Assembly (NCBI GenBank): GCA_029851415.1
Contig: CM056743.1
Coordinates: 64,076,186-64,140,185 of the forward strand
Direction of reading: 5' to 3'
Length of the DNA: 64,000 nt
DNA from: Eretmocerus hayati
Lineage: Eukaryota; Arthropoda; Insecta; Hymenoptera; Aphelinidae
A program made the position numbers and the translations under genes. Under the pieces are notes generated by a model. The model had not been told where the DNA came from. It ran no database searches and saw only the letters and a program-made list of their open reading frames with translations. Of this stretch, positions 1 through 9,527 are shown in pieces (position 1 is the stretch's first letter; every line of letters starts with the position of its first letter).

Positions 1-2
1 TT

Positions 3-554
3 TGTTTCGAAAAAGCAGAGTTTGAAGCCAAGAGCCAAATGCTGTGTCAACTCTGCGACAACGCAGGCCATATGGCTCAGAGGTGTCCCAGTCGTGCTAG
101 ATGCCAAATTTGTGAGAAACCCGGGCACGTTGCCAAGAACTGCCCCGCCGAAGCCCAGCAAGCCACCCCGGCGTCGACTACAACTGAAACATGCCAATAC
201 TGCCACAAGCCAGGGCATACGGCCGATCGTTGTTGGACCCTAAAGCGTCTGACCTCCCCCGGCGTCAAGCCCCCACAAGCCACATGTCAAATCTGCAACA
301 ACCCTGGACATGTCGCCGTCAATTGCAAGAGCCTGCGGAAAGAACCCGCAGCCGATCAAGAAGTGTGTTTTTATTGCGAAAAGCCTGGTCATCGGATCGC
401 GGACTGTTCCAGGAGGATTCTGAGCAACACCAGAGTGCAGGGAAACGAGCAGAATCTCTCGAACTCGAGCGGATCGGGAGAGTCCAGGGAGAAGCGTCCG
501 CTCGACCCGAGTCAGATCAATACCCTGCTCGGAGAATTATTACCTTCGGTTTGA
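3..554 (+). CDS. gag: Gag, C-terminal nucleocapsid region (partial)
   Basis: The frame is open from the window edge and ends at TGA 552-554. It carries five CCHC zinc knuckles of the form C-x2-C-x4-H-x4-C, beginning with CQLC, CQIC, CQYC, CQIC and CFYC, between about nt 48 and 410. Such knuckles bind genomic RNA during packaging. Five is many for one retroelement Gag; retroviruses usually have one or two. After the last knuckle comes a Ser/Asn/Glu-rich tail of about 50 residues that overlaps pol. Matrix and capsid domains are not visible because they lie upstream of the window. Confidence 0.9.
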   Translation, partial: CFEKAEFEAKSQMLCQLCDNAGHMAQRCPSRARCQICEKPGHVAKNCPAEAQQATPASTTTETCQYCHKPGHTADRCWTLKRLTSPGVKPPQATCQICNNPGHVAVNCKSLRKEPAADQEVCFYCEKPGHRIADCSRRILSNTRVQGNEQNLSNSSGSGESREKRPLDPSQINTLLGELLPSV

Positions 555-3500
555 GGAATCTCAAACGATTCTCACCCCATGTAGAGCTGCAGATTGTACA
601 GAATGAAAGACCTTACCGGTTTCTCCTTGACAGTGGGGCTGAAGCAAGTGTGATCAAGAGCAGCTTGATTTACGATCCCGATTTCGTCAACGAATCCAGT
701 CTTCACGAACTCAAAGGCCTGGGTTCTAGATCAATCGTATCCAAGGGGCTTGTAACAATGAAGATCCTGCAGACTAATGCAGAGCTAGTTGTGGTGCCAG
801 ACGAATTCCAAATACCATACGATGGAGCCTTCGGGACCGACTACTTCCTTTCAAGTCAAGCAAAATTGGATTTTGGGAACCAACTACTCATCATAGGAGA
901 CAAGAAAATAGGATTTCATCTTTCACCCCTGTCCGACGAAAACAAGTTTGCTCAACTAGCTACCTTCGAAAGTGCGAGCTCAAGCCGAAAACTCCCATTT
1001 TTGAGATTAGGCGGGTATACGCATTTCGCAGAATGCTACTTCTTAGTTGACTCCGGTTCTGAGGTTAATATCATTAGAGAGGAGCTCATCCAAGACCCAC
1101 GGAAAATCAACACCTCTAAACGAATAGAGATCCAAGGAATCGGGAAGGACATTTTCAACACCACGGGGACCATCAATCTGACCATAGTCACGACGAACAC
1201 CGAGTTTCAAGTCGTCCCCAACGATTTGCGGTTCCCAGGGGGAGCTATCCTGGGCGCACAATACCTAACAGAGTCCTCCAGTGTCCTGGATTACGAAAAC
1301 AGATGTTTGCATCTGTCGGGATTTAGAGAGCCGCTCACTTTTGATACCCCCGACAGGCTACTAGGCGTCAGCAATCCGGACGACAACTTGACTGACGATA
1401 TTGAGGAAGACTTCATTCCAGAATTGACGGAAGAAGAGTATCAAGAACTGAAAAACACCTGTTGGGAATGCCTTTACGATCAATGCGAAATTCATGAGTC
1501 CCTCAACTTCGAATGTCTTTACGATTTCGCAATATCTCCGAGTCTCGGACGAGAACGGTCCATCGAATCCCCACCCGCTGAGGGATCAAGCACAAGAGTG
1601 TTCTCAGACGACAGCAAGCCACGCATCCGCGACTTGTTGAGAATTGACCATCTGAAAGGAGAGGAAAAAGACTTCGTCATCAGGGTCACCGAGGAAAACG
1701 AAGATGTCTTTTACCTACCCGGCGACGATCTCCCGGGCACCAAATTGGTTACCCATCGCATACCCACTATTGATGACGAGCCTATAAATGCACGACAATA
1801 CAAATTCCCTCATGCTTACAAGGACGAAATAAACAAACAGGTACAAGAATTACTCGACAAAGGAATTGTAGTGGATTCAACTTCACCCTACAATATCCCC
1901 ATCTGGTTGGTGAAGAAGAAGCCGGATTCGCAGGGAAGACCAAGATGGCGACTGGTGTTGGATTTTCGACCTTTGATCGAAAAAACTGTGAAGGACGCTT
2001 ACCCCTTGCCGAATATTACTGAAATATTCGATCAAGTGGGAGGAGCTAAGTACTATACGGTGCTGGATCTCGCTTCAGGCTTCCATCAACTATGGATGGA
2101 CCCTAAGGACGCCCCCAAGACGGCCTTTTCAACTCCGTTCGGCCATTATCATTTCGTACGTATGCCATTTGGTCTCTGCAACGCTCCAGCTTCTTTTCAA
2201 CGACTTATGGACACGCTGCTGAAGGGGCTCCAAGGCGTTATTTTGTTTGTTTACTTAGACGATATTGTGATCTATTCGAATACCCTAGAGGAACACGAAG
2301 AGAAACTGCGAATCCTCTTCTCGCGACTCAGGGAGGCTGGGCTCAAGCTACAAGTAGATAAGTGTGAATTTCTCAAAAGACAAGTTGTCTATTTGGGACA
2401 CGTTTTGAGCCAGAGCGGATTGCGGCCCGATCCTAAAAAGATAGAGGCCGTAAAACTGTTTCCCGTGCCCAAAAATGTTAAAAACGTTCGAGCGTTTTTA
2501 GGTTTAGCTGGATATTATAGAAGATTCATAAAGGACTTCGCGAAGATAGCGAAGCCCCTTACTAAGCTTTTACAAAAGGATGAAGACTTCACATGGGACG
2601 AAGCAACGCAAGGAGCTTTTCAGACCCTTCGCGAGGCCCTGTGCAAAGCACCGGTACTTGAATTTCCCAACCTAAATGCCCCTTATATCATCACCACGGA
2701 TGCTTCAGGATTCGCTGTGGGGGGGATACTCTCCCAAGGCGAGATTGGGAAAGATAAGCCGATAGCATATACCTCTCGGGTCCTTAGAGGACCCGAACTG
2801 AACTATGAAGTCTATGAGAAGGAGGCCCTCGCCATGCTACACTCGGTGAAAACCTTCAAATCTTACGTATACGGAAGGAAAATAACTTTCGTCACGGATC
2901 ACCAACCCCTGACCTGGTTCAAAACCGCTGATCTCAACGCCAGGGTCCAGAAGTGGAGGTTTAAGCTATCCGGGTATGATTATGAGGTGATATATCGCTC
3001 AGCGAAATTAAACGTCAACGCTGACGCGTTGTCCAGAAACCCTGTCGAAGAAGTAGCCATCAATATAGTCACTCGGGCCCAACGCCGACGAGTCGAGACA
3101 GCCGCGAACCCCAATACCGCCGCAGTGAACACGGACGCCACGAGAGAAACCGAAGCCTCCGCCCCCCTCGTTGCCCAAGCACCCGACCTGGAGACAAACC
3201 AAGATCTTCCTAGAGGAGAGAGGAGCGTTACCTCAGAAGACAGTGGGATGGAACATAAGAACGAAGGCTTAGAGGTCACGCTCCCAACCCCAGCAACTGC
3301 TAGACCCTCACGACGGCTGATCGAGATCAAAGACGCCATACAAGCACGAGACGACAATATTGTATACTTTGTCAGCAGCGATGGAACCCCTTGCGATGAA
3401 GGCTCCCGCCTACTCCAAGAAATCAATAAGCTAAAGATTGAGGAGGAAGCCGAGGTAGGGGAAATCCATCAGATAACTTTTAAGCCTAGCACTAATTACT

Positions 3501-4828
3501 TTTCCTTGTGCATTCGAGGTCCAGATCGCGAGTCCCTGAGCACGATTCGCGATAACCTCCTTCGCACGTTAACTTTACTCAGCTGTTTATTAGATAAATT
3601 AAAAATTTCGGAAATAAGCATAGCTAAGAGTCATAACATAGAAAACTTAGAATGGTCGGAAGTCCTTAATCTTTTAGATTGCGCTTTCGAAAATACAGAC
3701 GTGAAAATCCTCATTTGCTGCGGAATTTTGAAACACGTCCCATTCGAGACTAGAGACGAAATCTTTCACGAAATGCACGTATCCCCCGTAGGAGGACATA
3801 GAGGTATTTCGAAGACATTTAACCGGATACGACAGAAATATTATTGGGAAAACCTCAAGGCCGATATTCAAAGACGAATCCAACAATGCCTCAATTGTCA
3901 ACTGAAGAAGTTAGTCAGATTAAAAACTAAACAACCTATGATAATAACAGACACTCCGGGCGCCGCTTTCGACAAAATTGCTATGGACATCGTCGGGCCT
4001 CTCCCCAAAACAAAAAACGGAAACGAGTACATTCTCACAATGCAAGACCAACTGTCAAAGTTTTGTTTGGCAGTGCCGTTAGGAGACACCTTAGCCTCCA
4101 CCATAGCCGACGCGTTTGTCAAGAAGTTTGTGTGCATTTTTGGCGCACCGAAGTGTATTCTGACTGACCAAGGCCGGAATTTCATTAGCCAATTGATGGA
4201 AAGAGTGGCGAAGCGATTCAAAATCAAGAAGATCCGCTGTACCGCGTTCCACCCGCAGTCGAACGGATCCTTAGAGCGTTCCCACCACGCGTTGGGAGAA
4301 TTTCTGAAGCAATACGCAAATACCGACCAGGAATGGGACGAGTGGGTAGACGTAGCCATGCTAAATGTGAACAGCGCGGTGTCGGAATCCACGAAACATA
4401 CCCCTTTTGAAGTGGTCTTTGGGCGACTAGCGAGACTACCTTCCAACGATCCGCTCCGAGAAGGAGATCTCGTCCCGACATACAAGGGGTACCTCGTCGA
4501 TTTGGTCACGCGGCTCACTGGCATTCAGAAACTCGTGTACGACAATCTTTTGGCCTCAAAAACCAAATCGAAAGAATACTACGACCGGCGTATTAATCCA
4601 AAGCGATTCCGCGTGGGCGATTACGTTTACTTGCTAGTAGGGCCAAAGCCTGGAAAATTCGGTAACCATTACACTGGACCACACAGGGTTTTAGAAGTAT
4701 TCGAAAACCATAACGTCAAGATACAGTACAAGAACTCCAGTAAAATCGTACACATGAACCGAGTCAGAATTTCCCACATCACCCAAGAACCCCCAAAACC
4801 CACGCGAAAAAAACAAAAAGATCCCTAA
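191..4828 (+). CDS. pol: Pol polyprotein: tandem proteases, reverse transcriptase, RNase H, integrase
   Basis: The open frame starts formally at ATG 191, but the real product is probably a Gag-Pol fusion made by -1 frameshifting near nt 446. Residues below are counted from 191. Protease 1 has LLDSGAE with Asp147 and a later GAFGTDYFL. Protease 2 has LVDSGSE with Asp287 and GAILGAQYL. The reverse transcriptase has the YLDD catalytic box at 688-691. RNase H shows TDAS (Asp837), EKE and TDH. Integrase has an HHCC zinc-binding region from about His1193 and a DD35E triad (Asp1266, Asp1326, Glu1362), then a GPY/F-type C-terminal domain with TGPHRVLEV. An acidic/proline-rich spacer lies between RNase H and integrase. 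The protein ends with a basic tail at TAA 4826-4828, 32 nt before env-1. No break is visible. The two proteases in series are unusual. Confidence 0.95.
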   Translation: MPILPQARAYGRSLLDPKASDLPRRQAPTSHMSNLQQPWTCRRQLQEPAERTRSRSRSVFLLRKAWSSDRGLFQEDSEQHQSAGKRAESLELERIGRVQGEASARPESDQYPARRIITFGLRNLKRFSPHVELQIVQNERPYRFLLDSGAEASVIKSSLIYDPDFVNESSLHELKGLGSRSIVSKGLVTMKILQTNAELVVVPDEFQIPYDGAFGTDYFLSSQAKLDFGNQLLIIGDKKIGFHLSPLSDENKFAQLATFESASSSRKLPFLRLGGYTHFAECYFLVDSGSEVNIIREELIQDPRKINTSKRIEIQGIGKDIFNTTGTINLTIVTTNTEFQVVPNDLRFPGGAILGAQYLTESSSVLDYENRCLHLSGFREPLTFDTPDRLLGVSNPDDNLTDDIEEDFIPELTEEEYQELKNTCWECLYDQCEIHESLNFECLYDFAISPSLGRERSIESPPAEGSSTRVFSDDSKPRIRDLLRIDHLKGEEKDFVIRVTEENEDVFYLPGDDLPGTKLVTHRIPTIDDEPINARQYKFPHAYKDEINKQVQELLDKGIVVDSTSPYNIPIWLVKKKPDSQGRPRWRLVLDFRPLIEKTVKDAYPLPNITEIFDQVGGAKYYTVLDLASGFHQLWMDPKDAPKTAFSTPFGHYHFVRMPFGLCNAPASFQRLMDTLLKGLQGVILFVYLDDIVIYSNTLEEHEEKLRILFSRLREAGLKLQVDKCEFLKRQVVYLGHVLSQSGLRPDPKKIEAVKLFPVPKNVKNVRAFLGLAGYYRRFIKDFAKIAKPLTKLLQKDEDFTWDEATQGAFQTLREALCKAPVLEFPNLNAPYIITTDASGFAVGGILSQGEIGKDKPIAYTSRVLRGPELNYEVYEKEALAMLHSVKTFKSYVYGRKITFVTDHQPLTWFKTADLNARVQKWRFKLSGYDYEVIYRSAKLNVNADALSRNPVEEVAINIVTRAQRRRVETAANPNTAAVNTDATRETEASAPLVAQAPDLETNQDLPRGERSVTSEDSGMEHKNEGLEVTLPTPATARPSRRLIEIKDAIQARDDNIVYFVSSDGTPCDEGSRLLQEINKLKIEEEAEVGEIHQITFKPSTNYFSLCIRGPDRESLSTIRDNLLRTLTLLSCLLDKLKISEISIAKSHNIENLEWSEVLNLLDCAFENTDVKILICCGILKHVPFETRDEIFHEMHVSPVGGHRGISKTFNRIRQKYYWENLKADIQRRIQQCLNCQLKKLVRLKTKQPMIITDTPGAAFDKIAMDIVGPLPKTKNGNEYILTMQDQLSKFCLAVPLGDTLASTIADAFVKKFVCIFGAPKCILTDQGRNFISQLMERVAKRFKIKKIRCTAFHPQSNGSLERSHHALGEFLKQYANTDQEWDEWVDVAMLNVNSAVSESTKHTPFEVVFGRLARLPSNDPLREGDLVPTYKGYLVDLVTRLTGIQKLVYDNLLASKTKSKEYYDRRINPKRFRVGDYVYLLVGPKPGKFGNHYTGPHRVLEVFENHNVKIQYKNSSKIVHMNRVRISHITQEPPKPTRKKQKDP
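440..482 (+). promoter_or_regulatory. Candidate -1 ribosomal frameshift signal between gag and pol
   Basis: Pol lies in the -1 frame relative to Gag. In the overlap, the heptamer GGGAAAC at 440-446 is phased as G GGA AAC in the Gag frame, which fits the X XXY YYZ slippery rule. About nine bases later CTCTCGA can pair with TCGGGAGAG (456-482, one bulge). This is the only well-phased slippery heptamer I noticed in the overlap. Function is inferred from position and sequence. Confidence 0.5.
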
Positions 4829-4844
4829 ACTAAAATAAATTTCC

Positions 4845-4856
4845 GCTTAATTCTAG
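4845..4856 (+). promoter_or_regulatory. Splice acceptor for env-1 mRNA
   Basis: A pyrimidine-rich stretch ends in TTCTAG at 4851-4856, four bases before the env-1 ATG at 4861. Errantiviruses such as gypsy express Env from a spliced mRNA, so this placement fits. The donor would lie in the 5' leader outside the window. Confidence 0.6.
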
Positions 4857-4860
4857 ATAA

Positions 4861-6465
4861 ATGCTGTCCCCCTGGATCATTGTACTCACCGGACTGGCCG
4901 TGACTCGCTCTCAAAATCGAATCGCGCCCTTACCACCGTATCTCGGAATATATTTCGATTACCGACACCCCGCCAAAATCACTACCGAATTCTGGACAGG
5001 AAAATTTGAGATACCTATAAATTCCATTTGTCACGAAACTTATGAACTCCACCCGGTAGCCGAAGCCGTTGAGCGAGCTTGTAAGCACCCGAACGGTCTG
5101 TGCGATTTTCACAAGGAGAAGTTACGAGGGGCAGAAGAATATCTCATGGTAGATAACGGCCTCCTCTACGATCTAAATTCGGCACTAAGTACAAACCCTG
5201 ACCCAGGTTATTCAGATTGCCCCGGCCAAATTCCGATAGAAAACCCTTTTGCTCAACAAATTCAAAGAATATCAGAATTACAAGAGGATATTGCCAGTCA
5301 ATATCGCACACTGTCCGGATCGAAGGATAATGAGTCTTTCCATAACGCCATACAATCCCTAATATGGTTCAAAGAGCAGAAATTAAAAATTCAGGCTAAC
5401 TTGTATTATAAATTGCTCAGCGCAACTGACCCGTCGGGACAGGTAGAATCGTCCAAGTCTCTGTTCAGTGAAACAGGGTTGGAAAATCTTCGAAGGAACA
5501 TCCTAGCCACGCACCCTGACAGAGAAGTGCTGTTTGAATACCCAAGCGCGATATTTCTAACAGCAAAACACGAGATCCTGACCGTTCGGGTGCAAATTCC
5601 GATTTTTAGCGAAGATTACGCCGTCTACAGGATGTACAGTATACCGTTTCAGCGCATGCAATCACTCGTCGAAATCCAGTTATCAAACGACTTCCTTGTT
5701 ATGAGTTGCGGAACCACCGCTCACTATAAACTTGATGATTTGAACAATTGCACCTTTCGAGACCAGACGGCTTATTGCGGACTACATCTCACACCTATTT
5801 ATACCTCTTGTGAATACAACGTTTTTAGCTCTAATGGCACCACGATGGAGGAATGTCCCCTCGAAACGCTCTCCAAAAACCAAAATCTTTTCATACCGAT
5901 AGCTAACACCCGCGGATGGATCTATATTATTAGACACGCGGAACCCATTGACGTCCAATGTCCAAACGCTCAAACCGCGCGAACCACCATCCTCGGAACC
6001 GGAATCGTGGAAATTTTAGAAAATTGTTCTATAAAGGCCTCCGAGTCACGGCTGGTCCCGCAAGGTAATGTAACCAACGTCCTAACCGCGTCATGTCTAA
6101 CGCGCCCACCGAATTCGGGACTAGACCTGCCGCGAGAATTCGAGTATAATGTTTACGCAGTCTCTTCGTGTATTGCCCTTACATTAGTCATCTTTGTTGC
6201 CATTATTTGGAGAGGTTGTAGAAAGAAACCTCGACCCAAGCCCGAAATCATCGTCCTGAATTCCGAATTGATAACACTCATGCAGCGGCAACACGCGACA
6301 AATATCACCTCGATAGGAAACGTATACCAAGAAATTTCACCTGTCATCTACGACTGCCCCAGAGAACCCCCTGTACCAACCCTCCAAATTCAAACCATAC
6401 CGGACACCTACGACTACCCCAAACCCATCGTTTCAATCGACCCATCGTGTGCAAATTCATCGTAA
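4861..6465 (+). CDS. env: Envelope glycoprotein 1, errantivirus / baculovirus F-like
   Basis: This is a 534-residue class-I-fusion-type Env of the kind found in insect errantiviruses. It starts with a hydrophobic signal peptide (residues 1 to about 17). It then has an LPPYLGIYF segment like the start of mature errantivirus Env, a helical middle with EQKLKIQANLY, and a Cys-rich C-terminal ectodomain (paired Cys between about 285 and 400, with CGLHLTPIYTSC). A single transmembrane segment lies at about 431-450, followed by a roughly 85-residue tail with several Tyr/Pro motifs (YQEI, VIYDCP, YDYPKP). I see no R-x-K/R-R furin site before a fusion peptide, which F proteins normally have; ENLRRN at about 210 is the nearest basic pair. 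It may therefore be cleaved differently or not be fusion-competent. The splice acceptor just upstream supports a spliced transcript. The family call rests on overall layout and Cys pattern. Confidence 0.75.
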   Translation: MLSPWIIVLTGLAVTRSQNRIAPLPPYLGIYFDYRHPAKITTEFWTGKFEIPINSICHETYELHPVAEAVERACKHPNGLCDFHKEKLRGAEEYLMVDNGLLYDLNSALSTNPDPGYSDCPGQIPIENPFAQQIQRISELQEDIASQYRTLSGSKDNESFHNAIQSLIWFKEQKLKIQANLYYKLLSATDPSGQVESSKSLFSETGLENLRRNILATHPDREVLFEYPSAIFLTAKHEILTVRVQIPIFSEDYAVYRMYSIPFQRMQSLVEIQLSNDFLVMSCGTTAHYKLDDLNNCTFRDQTAYCGLHLTPIYTSCEYNVFSSNGTTMEECPLETLSKNQNLFIPIANTRGWIYIIRHAEPIDVQCPNAQTARTTILGTGIVEILENCSIKASESRLVPQGNVTNVLTASCLTRPPNSGLDLPREFEYNVYAVSSCIALTLVIFVAIIWRGCRKKPRPKPEIIVLNSELITLMQRQHATNITSIGNVYQEISPVIYDCPREPPVPTLQIQTIPDTYDYPKPIVSIDPSCANSS

Positions 6466-6564
6466 TGCCTTCATGAATATAAACTAAAGTCCAACGATTA
6501 TTTGTTACAGAAAAGGGAGTAGAACGAAATCGCACCCCCCCCCCCCTCCCGTGTCGTACGCACG
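6466..6564 (+). promoter_or_regulatory. Inter-env spacer with splice acceptor and poly-C run
   Basis: This 99-base gap between the env genes contains a good splice acceptor, ATTTGTTACAG ending at 6510, 54 bases before the env-2 ATG. A run of about 13 C begins near 6535. The acceptor would allow a separate spliced mRNA for env-2. The C run is a possible site of sequencing or replication length errors, but it is outside both reading frames. Confidence 0.55.
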
Positions 6565-8658
6565 ATGATGATATCGACCAACGTTGCCTTGCTTTTGTTG
6601 CTCCCCCTGCATAGCCTGGGGCTAATTGGATACGATTGTGGGTCCCGCTCGTTGAACGTGACCACCTTGTCCCTGTTAGACGTAGACAAATGCGACATTG
6701 CAACGGATGACGTAAAGACCAGTGATGTTTACGTCCAACTCCTTCAAATCAACGAATTTTATGAAACCGAAGCAATACAATGTAAGGTAGAAGTCACCCG
6801 CACCGTATCCCGATGCGGAATGTTCGATCACAACTCTGCTGTGTTGCACGGCAGTAGTAGCGGCTATGTATTCGAACTAAGTTCCCAAACCTGTTATGAT
6901 GTACACCGTACCGGAACTTTAGTGTTTTCTGGAACCCAAGTGATCAGCGGACTAAAAACTGACGGTCATCCGACCAAACACGCCATTCTGATTGCAGGAA
7001 TGGTCGATCGGGAAGGGCGCTGTGAGGGCACCGGCTATGCCGACCCCTACGGATCCTGGACCGACGTATTCGTACAAGGCACTATCACTATCACTTTGAC
7101 AGTACAAACCGCAAACGTTGAAATCGATAAGAACCAGATTATACTGAAGTCCGGGACGGTATGCCCCCTGACCGATCGGAGCTGCTTGGATATGACGGGG
7201 GGCCACACATTTTGGAAACCCCTCCCTCACGATTCTTGCGGCTTCAATCGATATAGCGTACTATTTGAAGGTAACGCCAAGAAAATGATTGATAACGGGA
7301 TGAGGAATGCAGAAACAGTATACTCAGTAACTAATTATGACACAGTGTTTGCCCTCACGGCCAAGGCTACCGACACCGTATGCGGGTATACCGTCACGCG
7401 AACGGAGCATCCCCGATTAGTCATTTTCGAAACCGAAAAGGGTCAGGAATTTTCTTCAGCTAAAACAAAACACCCATATAATATGGACATGTTCGCGTAT
7501 GTCAATTCAAAGTTCGTATATGTAGAGAGATGGATGAGGTCGCAATTCAGGCTTCTATACCGAGACGTACTGATTAATCGATGCAACCTTGAACGACAAA
7601 TACTTAAGAACGCCCTCTCGATAGCTACTCAATCCCCGGACGAGTTTGCCTATAACCTGATGAAAGGGCCGGGCTACATGGCTCTAGTTTCAGGAGAAGT
7701 GGTGCATGTAATCAAATGCATCCCAATCGAAGTAAAAATCGAGCATGGAGACATCTGTTACGCCGAACTCCAAGTGAGTGTCGACAATCAGACATTGTTC
7801 CTACAACCAAAAACGCACATCTTGAAGAGTAAGGGGTCGGAAATTTCTTGTAACACATTGTTACCCGCGTACTATTTCGTGGGGGATCAGTGGTATAAGA
7901 TCACGCCACGTCCCACCGAAGCCAAGACCCCCGAGAAGATCAAACCTCTGACCCGAAACACCTGGAAGTACGTGAGTCCGGAAGGCCTCGCAACTTCTGG
8001 AATATATACCAATGAAGACCTGAACCACCTCAGAGAACGCATCATGTTCCCTCTCGAAAGCCAAGGTCACTTGGACGATCTGGCCAGAGAAATGCACGGA
8101 CAACCCGTGACTAGTTCTCAAGGCGGAATTCTAAGGTTACTCAATGAAGATGCGGTGTCCCGGATTGCCACCTCTACCTGGAACAAGATATGGGACCGCT
8201 TCATGACCTTTGGCACTGCAAGTGCTGGTTTCATCGCAATCTTCATGATCTTACACATCTTTAAAACCGTAATGGATATTTTCATCAGAGGATATACCCT
8301 GCACTCGGTTTTCGGTTGGTCACTACATTTGGTCGGAGCCGTTTGGAGCTCCTTGGCGCATTGCCTATTAGTGGCCTGCCAAAAGCCGCAAGAAACTACT
8401 GAAGAAGAATATCAATCAGAACTCCAGCCTTTAGCCAACTCAACAGCCCAAAACCAAATCTATCCCGACTTATCAACTCCACACGACCACTACATGGTCG
8501 GCGGGATGTCCACCTTTCACCCCGATCGCACGCACACCGTGCCAAACTCCCCTAACCCTATCCATACACCCATGATGCCGAATACTTCCTTCAGTGCCCC
8601 TAACTCTCCCCTGATACCCCCTAGAACAATTATTTCTCCCAACACCCCCAACCAGTGA
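6565..8658 (+). CDS. Envelope glycoprotein 2, chuvirus (Jingchuvirales)-type glycoprotein
   Basis: The 697-residue protein has a signal peptide (1 to about 20) and then the hallmark start YDCGS, NVTT and SLLDV before KCDI, as in chuvirus glycoproteins and their copies in arthropod genomes. Further family marks are CGMFDH, the YADPYGSW segment, CGYTVTRTEHPRL, VNSKFVYVERW, and GYMALVSGEV before a late Cys-rich part with LATSGIYTNEDL. The membrane region FGTASAGFIAIFMILHIF (about 549-566) is followed by a second hydrophobic stretch, HSVFGWSLHLVGAVW, that is also typical. The tail is Pro/Asn-rich. The protein is unrelated to env-1 by eye. Family knowledge: such glycoproteins are thought to be class III fusogens and are best known as env genes of BEL/Pao elements; here the host is a gypsy-type element. 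No stop or frameshift is visible. Confidence 0.88.
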   Translation: MMISTNVALLLLLPLHSLGLIGYDCGSRSLNVTTLSLLDVDKCDIATDDVKTSDVYVQLLQINEFYETEAIQCKVEVTRTVSRCGMFDHNSAVLHGSSSGYVFELSSQTCYDVHRTGTLVFSGTQVISGLKTDGHPTKHAILIAGMVDREGRCEGTGYADPYGSWTDVFVQGTITITLTVQTANVEIDKNQIILKSGTVCPLTDRSCLDMTGGHTFWKPLPHDSCGFNRYSVLFEGNAKKMIDNGMRNAETVYSVTNYDTVFALTAKATDTVCGYTVTRTEHPRLVIFETEKGQEFSSAKTKHPYNMDMFAYVNSKFVYVERWMRSQFRLLYRDVLINRCNLERQILKNALSIATQSPDEFAYNLMKGPGYMALVSGEVVHVIKCIPIEVKIEHGDICYAELQVSVDNQTLFLQPKTHILKSKGSEISCNTLLPAYYFVGDQWYKITPRPTEAKTPEKIKPLTRNTWKYVSPEGLATSGIYTNEDLNHLRERIMFPLESQGHLDDLAREMHGQPVTSSQGGILRLLNEDAVSRIATSTWNKIWDRFMTFGTASAGFIAIFMILHIFKTVMDIFIRGYTLHSVFGWSLHLVGAVWSSLAHCLLVACQKPQETTEEEYQSELQPLANSTAQNQIYPDLSTPHDHYMVGGMSTFHPDRTHTVPNSPNPIHTPMMPNTSFSAPNSPLIPPRTIISPNTPNQ

Positions 8659-9527
8659 GGTCCGGAGGTTGGTAACATCGACAGGAGTCGAAGTAGACGA
8701 TTTCGCTCGTTAATTACATTAACCAGACGAAACCGTTTTAAGTCGTGGGGTGTGACGTCCGTGACAGTCACGTACGTCTTTCAACGTCAGTTTTGCTCGA
8801 TCTCGTGCACATCCACGGAGAGTGCGCAAGATCGAGCAGACGACAAAACAGCCACGATGCACGACGTTTTTCCATCTCTCTCTTGTGATCGCGGAAACGA
8901 GACTTTGACTCCTCCTCGCAGATAGGAAGGGAGATTGCGCGTTCTGGTGGGATGCCCCGCTCGCGCCTCGATGTGCCCCTCGCTTGCTCCGATTCTCGGG
9001 CGATTTCGAAATCGCTGAATGTGAACAAACTATTTGGAGGACGTTTTTCCATTTTTCTAAAGAATATTGCGCAATGATTAACTAAGAACCAGTTACTAGG
9101 CGGAAATACGGAGCAAGCGAGAAAAACATCTTTTGAATTCATTACAAAAATCAAGGTTGACAAGTCAATCGGGAGGTCATCACCCTATTAATATCAAAAA
9201 GAATTATCCAAACCCCCCCCCCCCAAAAAAAAGAGTAATTATTATTATTTATTATAGAATTTAAGAAAGTTAACATTAGTTTGATTAACTTAAATAATTT
9301 AGGACGTTAATGTTAAATCCCTCGAGTATACCGCTCGACAAACACTTTTTAATATCATTACTCTATATTAATTACGCACCTTCGTGCAATTAATTTTTGT
9401 TTATTACGTCAACATTATGCCTTTGTGTGAGTTCGATTTAAGTTACGCCTAAAGATGACCACCCGATCTGCCTCAACCCATTATTATTAAATTTACCCAA
9501 TTAAAATTATATACCACTTAAGTAATA
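8659..9527 (+). other. Non-coding 3' region of provirus 1
   Basis: This stretch of about 870 bases lies between the env-2 stop and the polypurine tract. No convincing coding sequence is seen on either strand. It contains TGACGTCCGTGACAGTCACG near 8751, which is a weak inverted repeat. A C12-A8 run near 9212-9231 ends in AAGAG and could be an alternative polypurine tract, with an LTR starting at AGTAATT (9233). Confidence 0.5.

Noticed and set aside
2980..4524. Minus-strand open frames of up to 208 codons within pol
   Set aside because: They are shadows of the strongly supported Pol frame on the plus strand.
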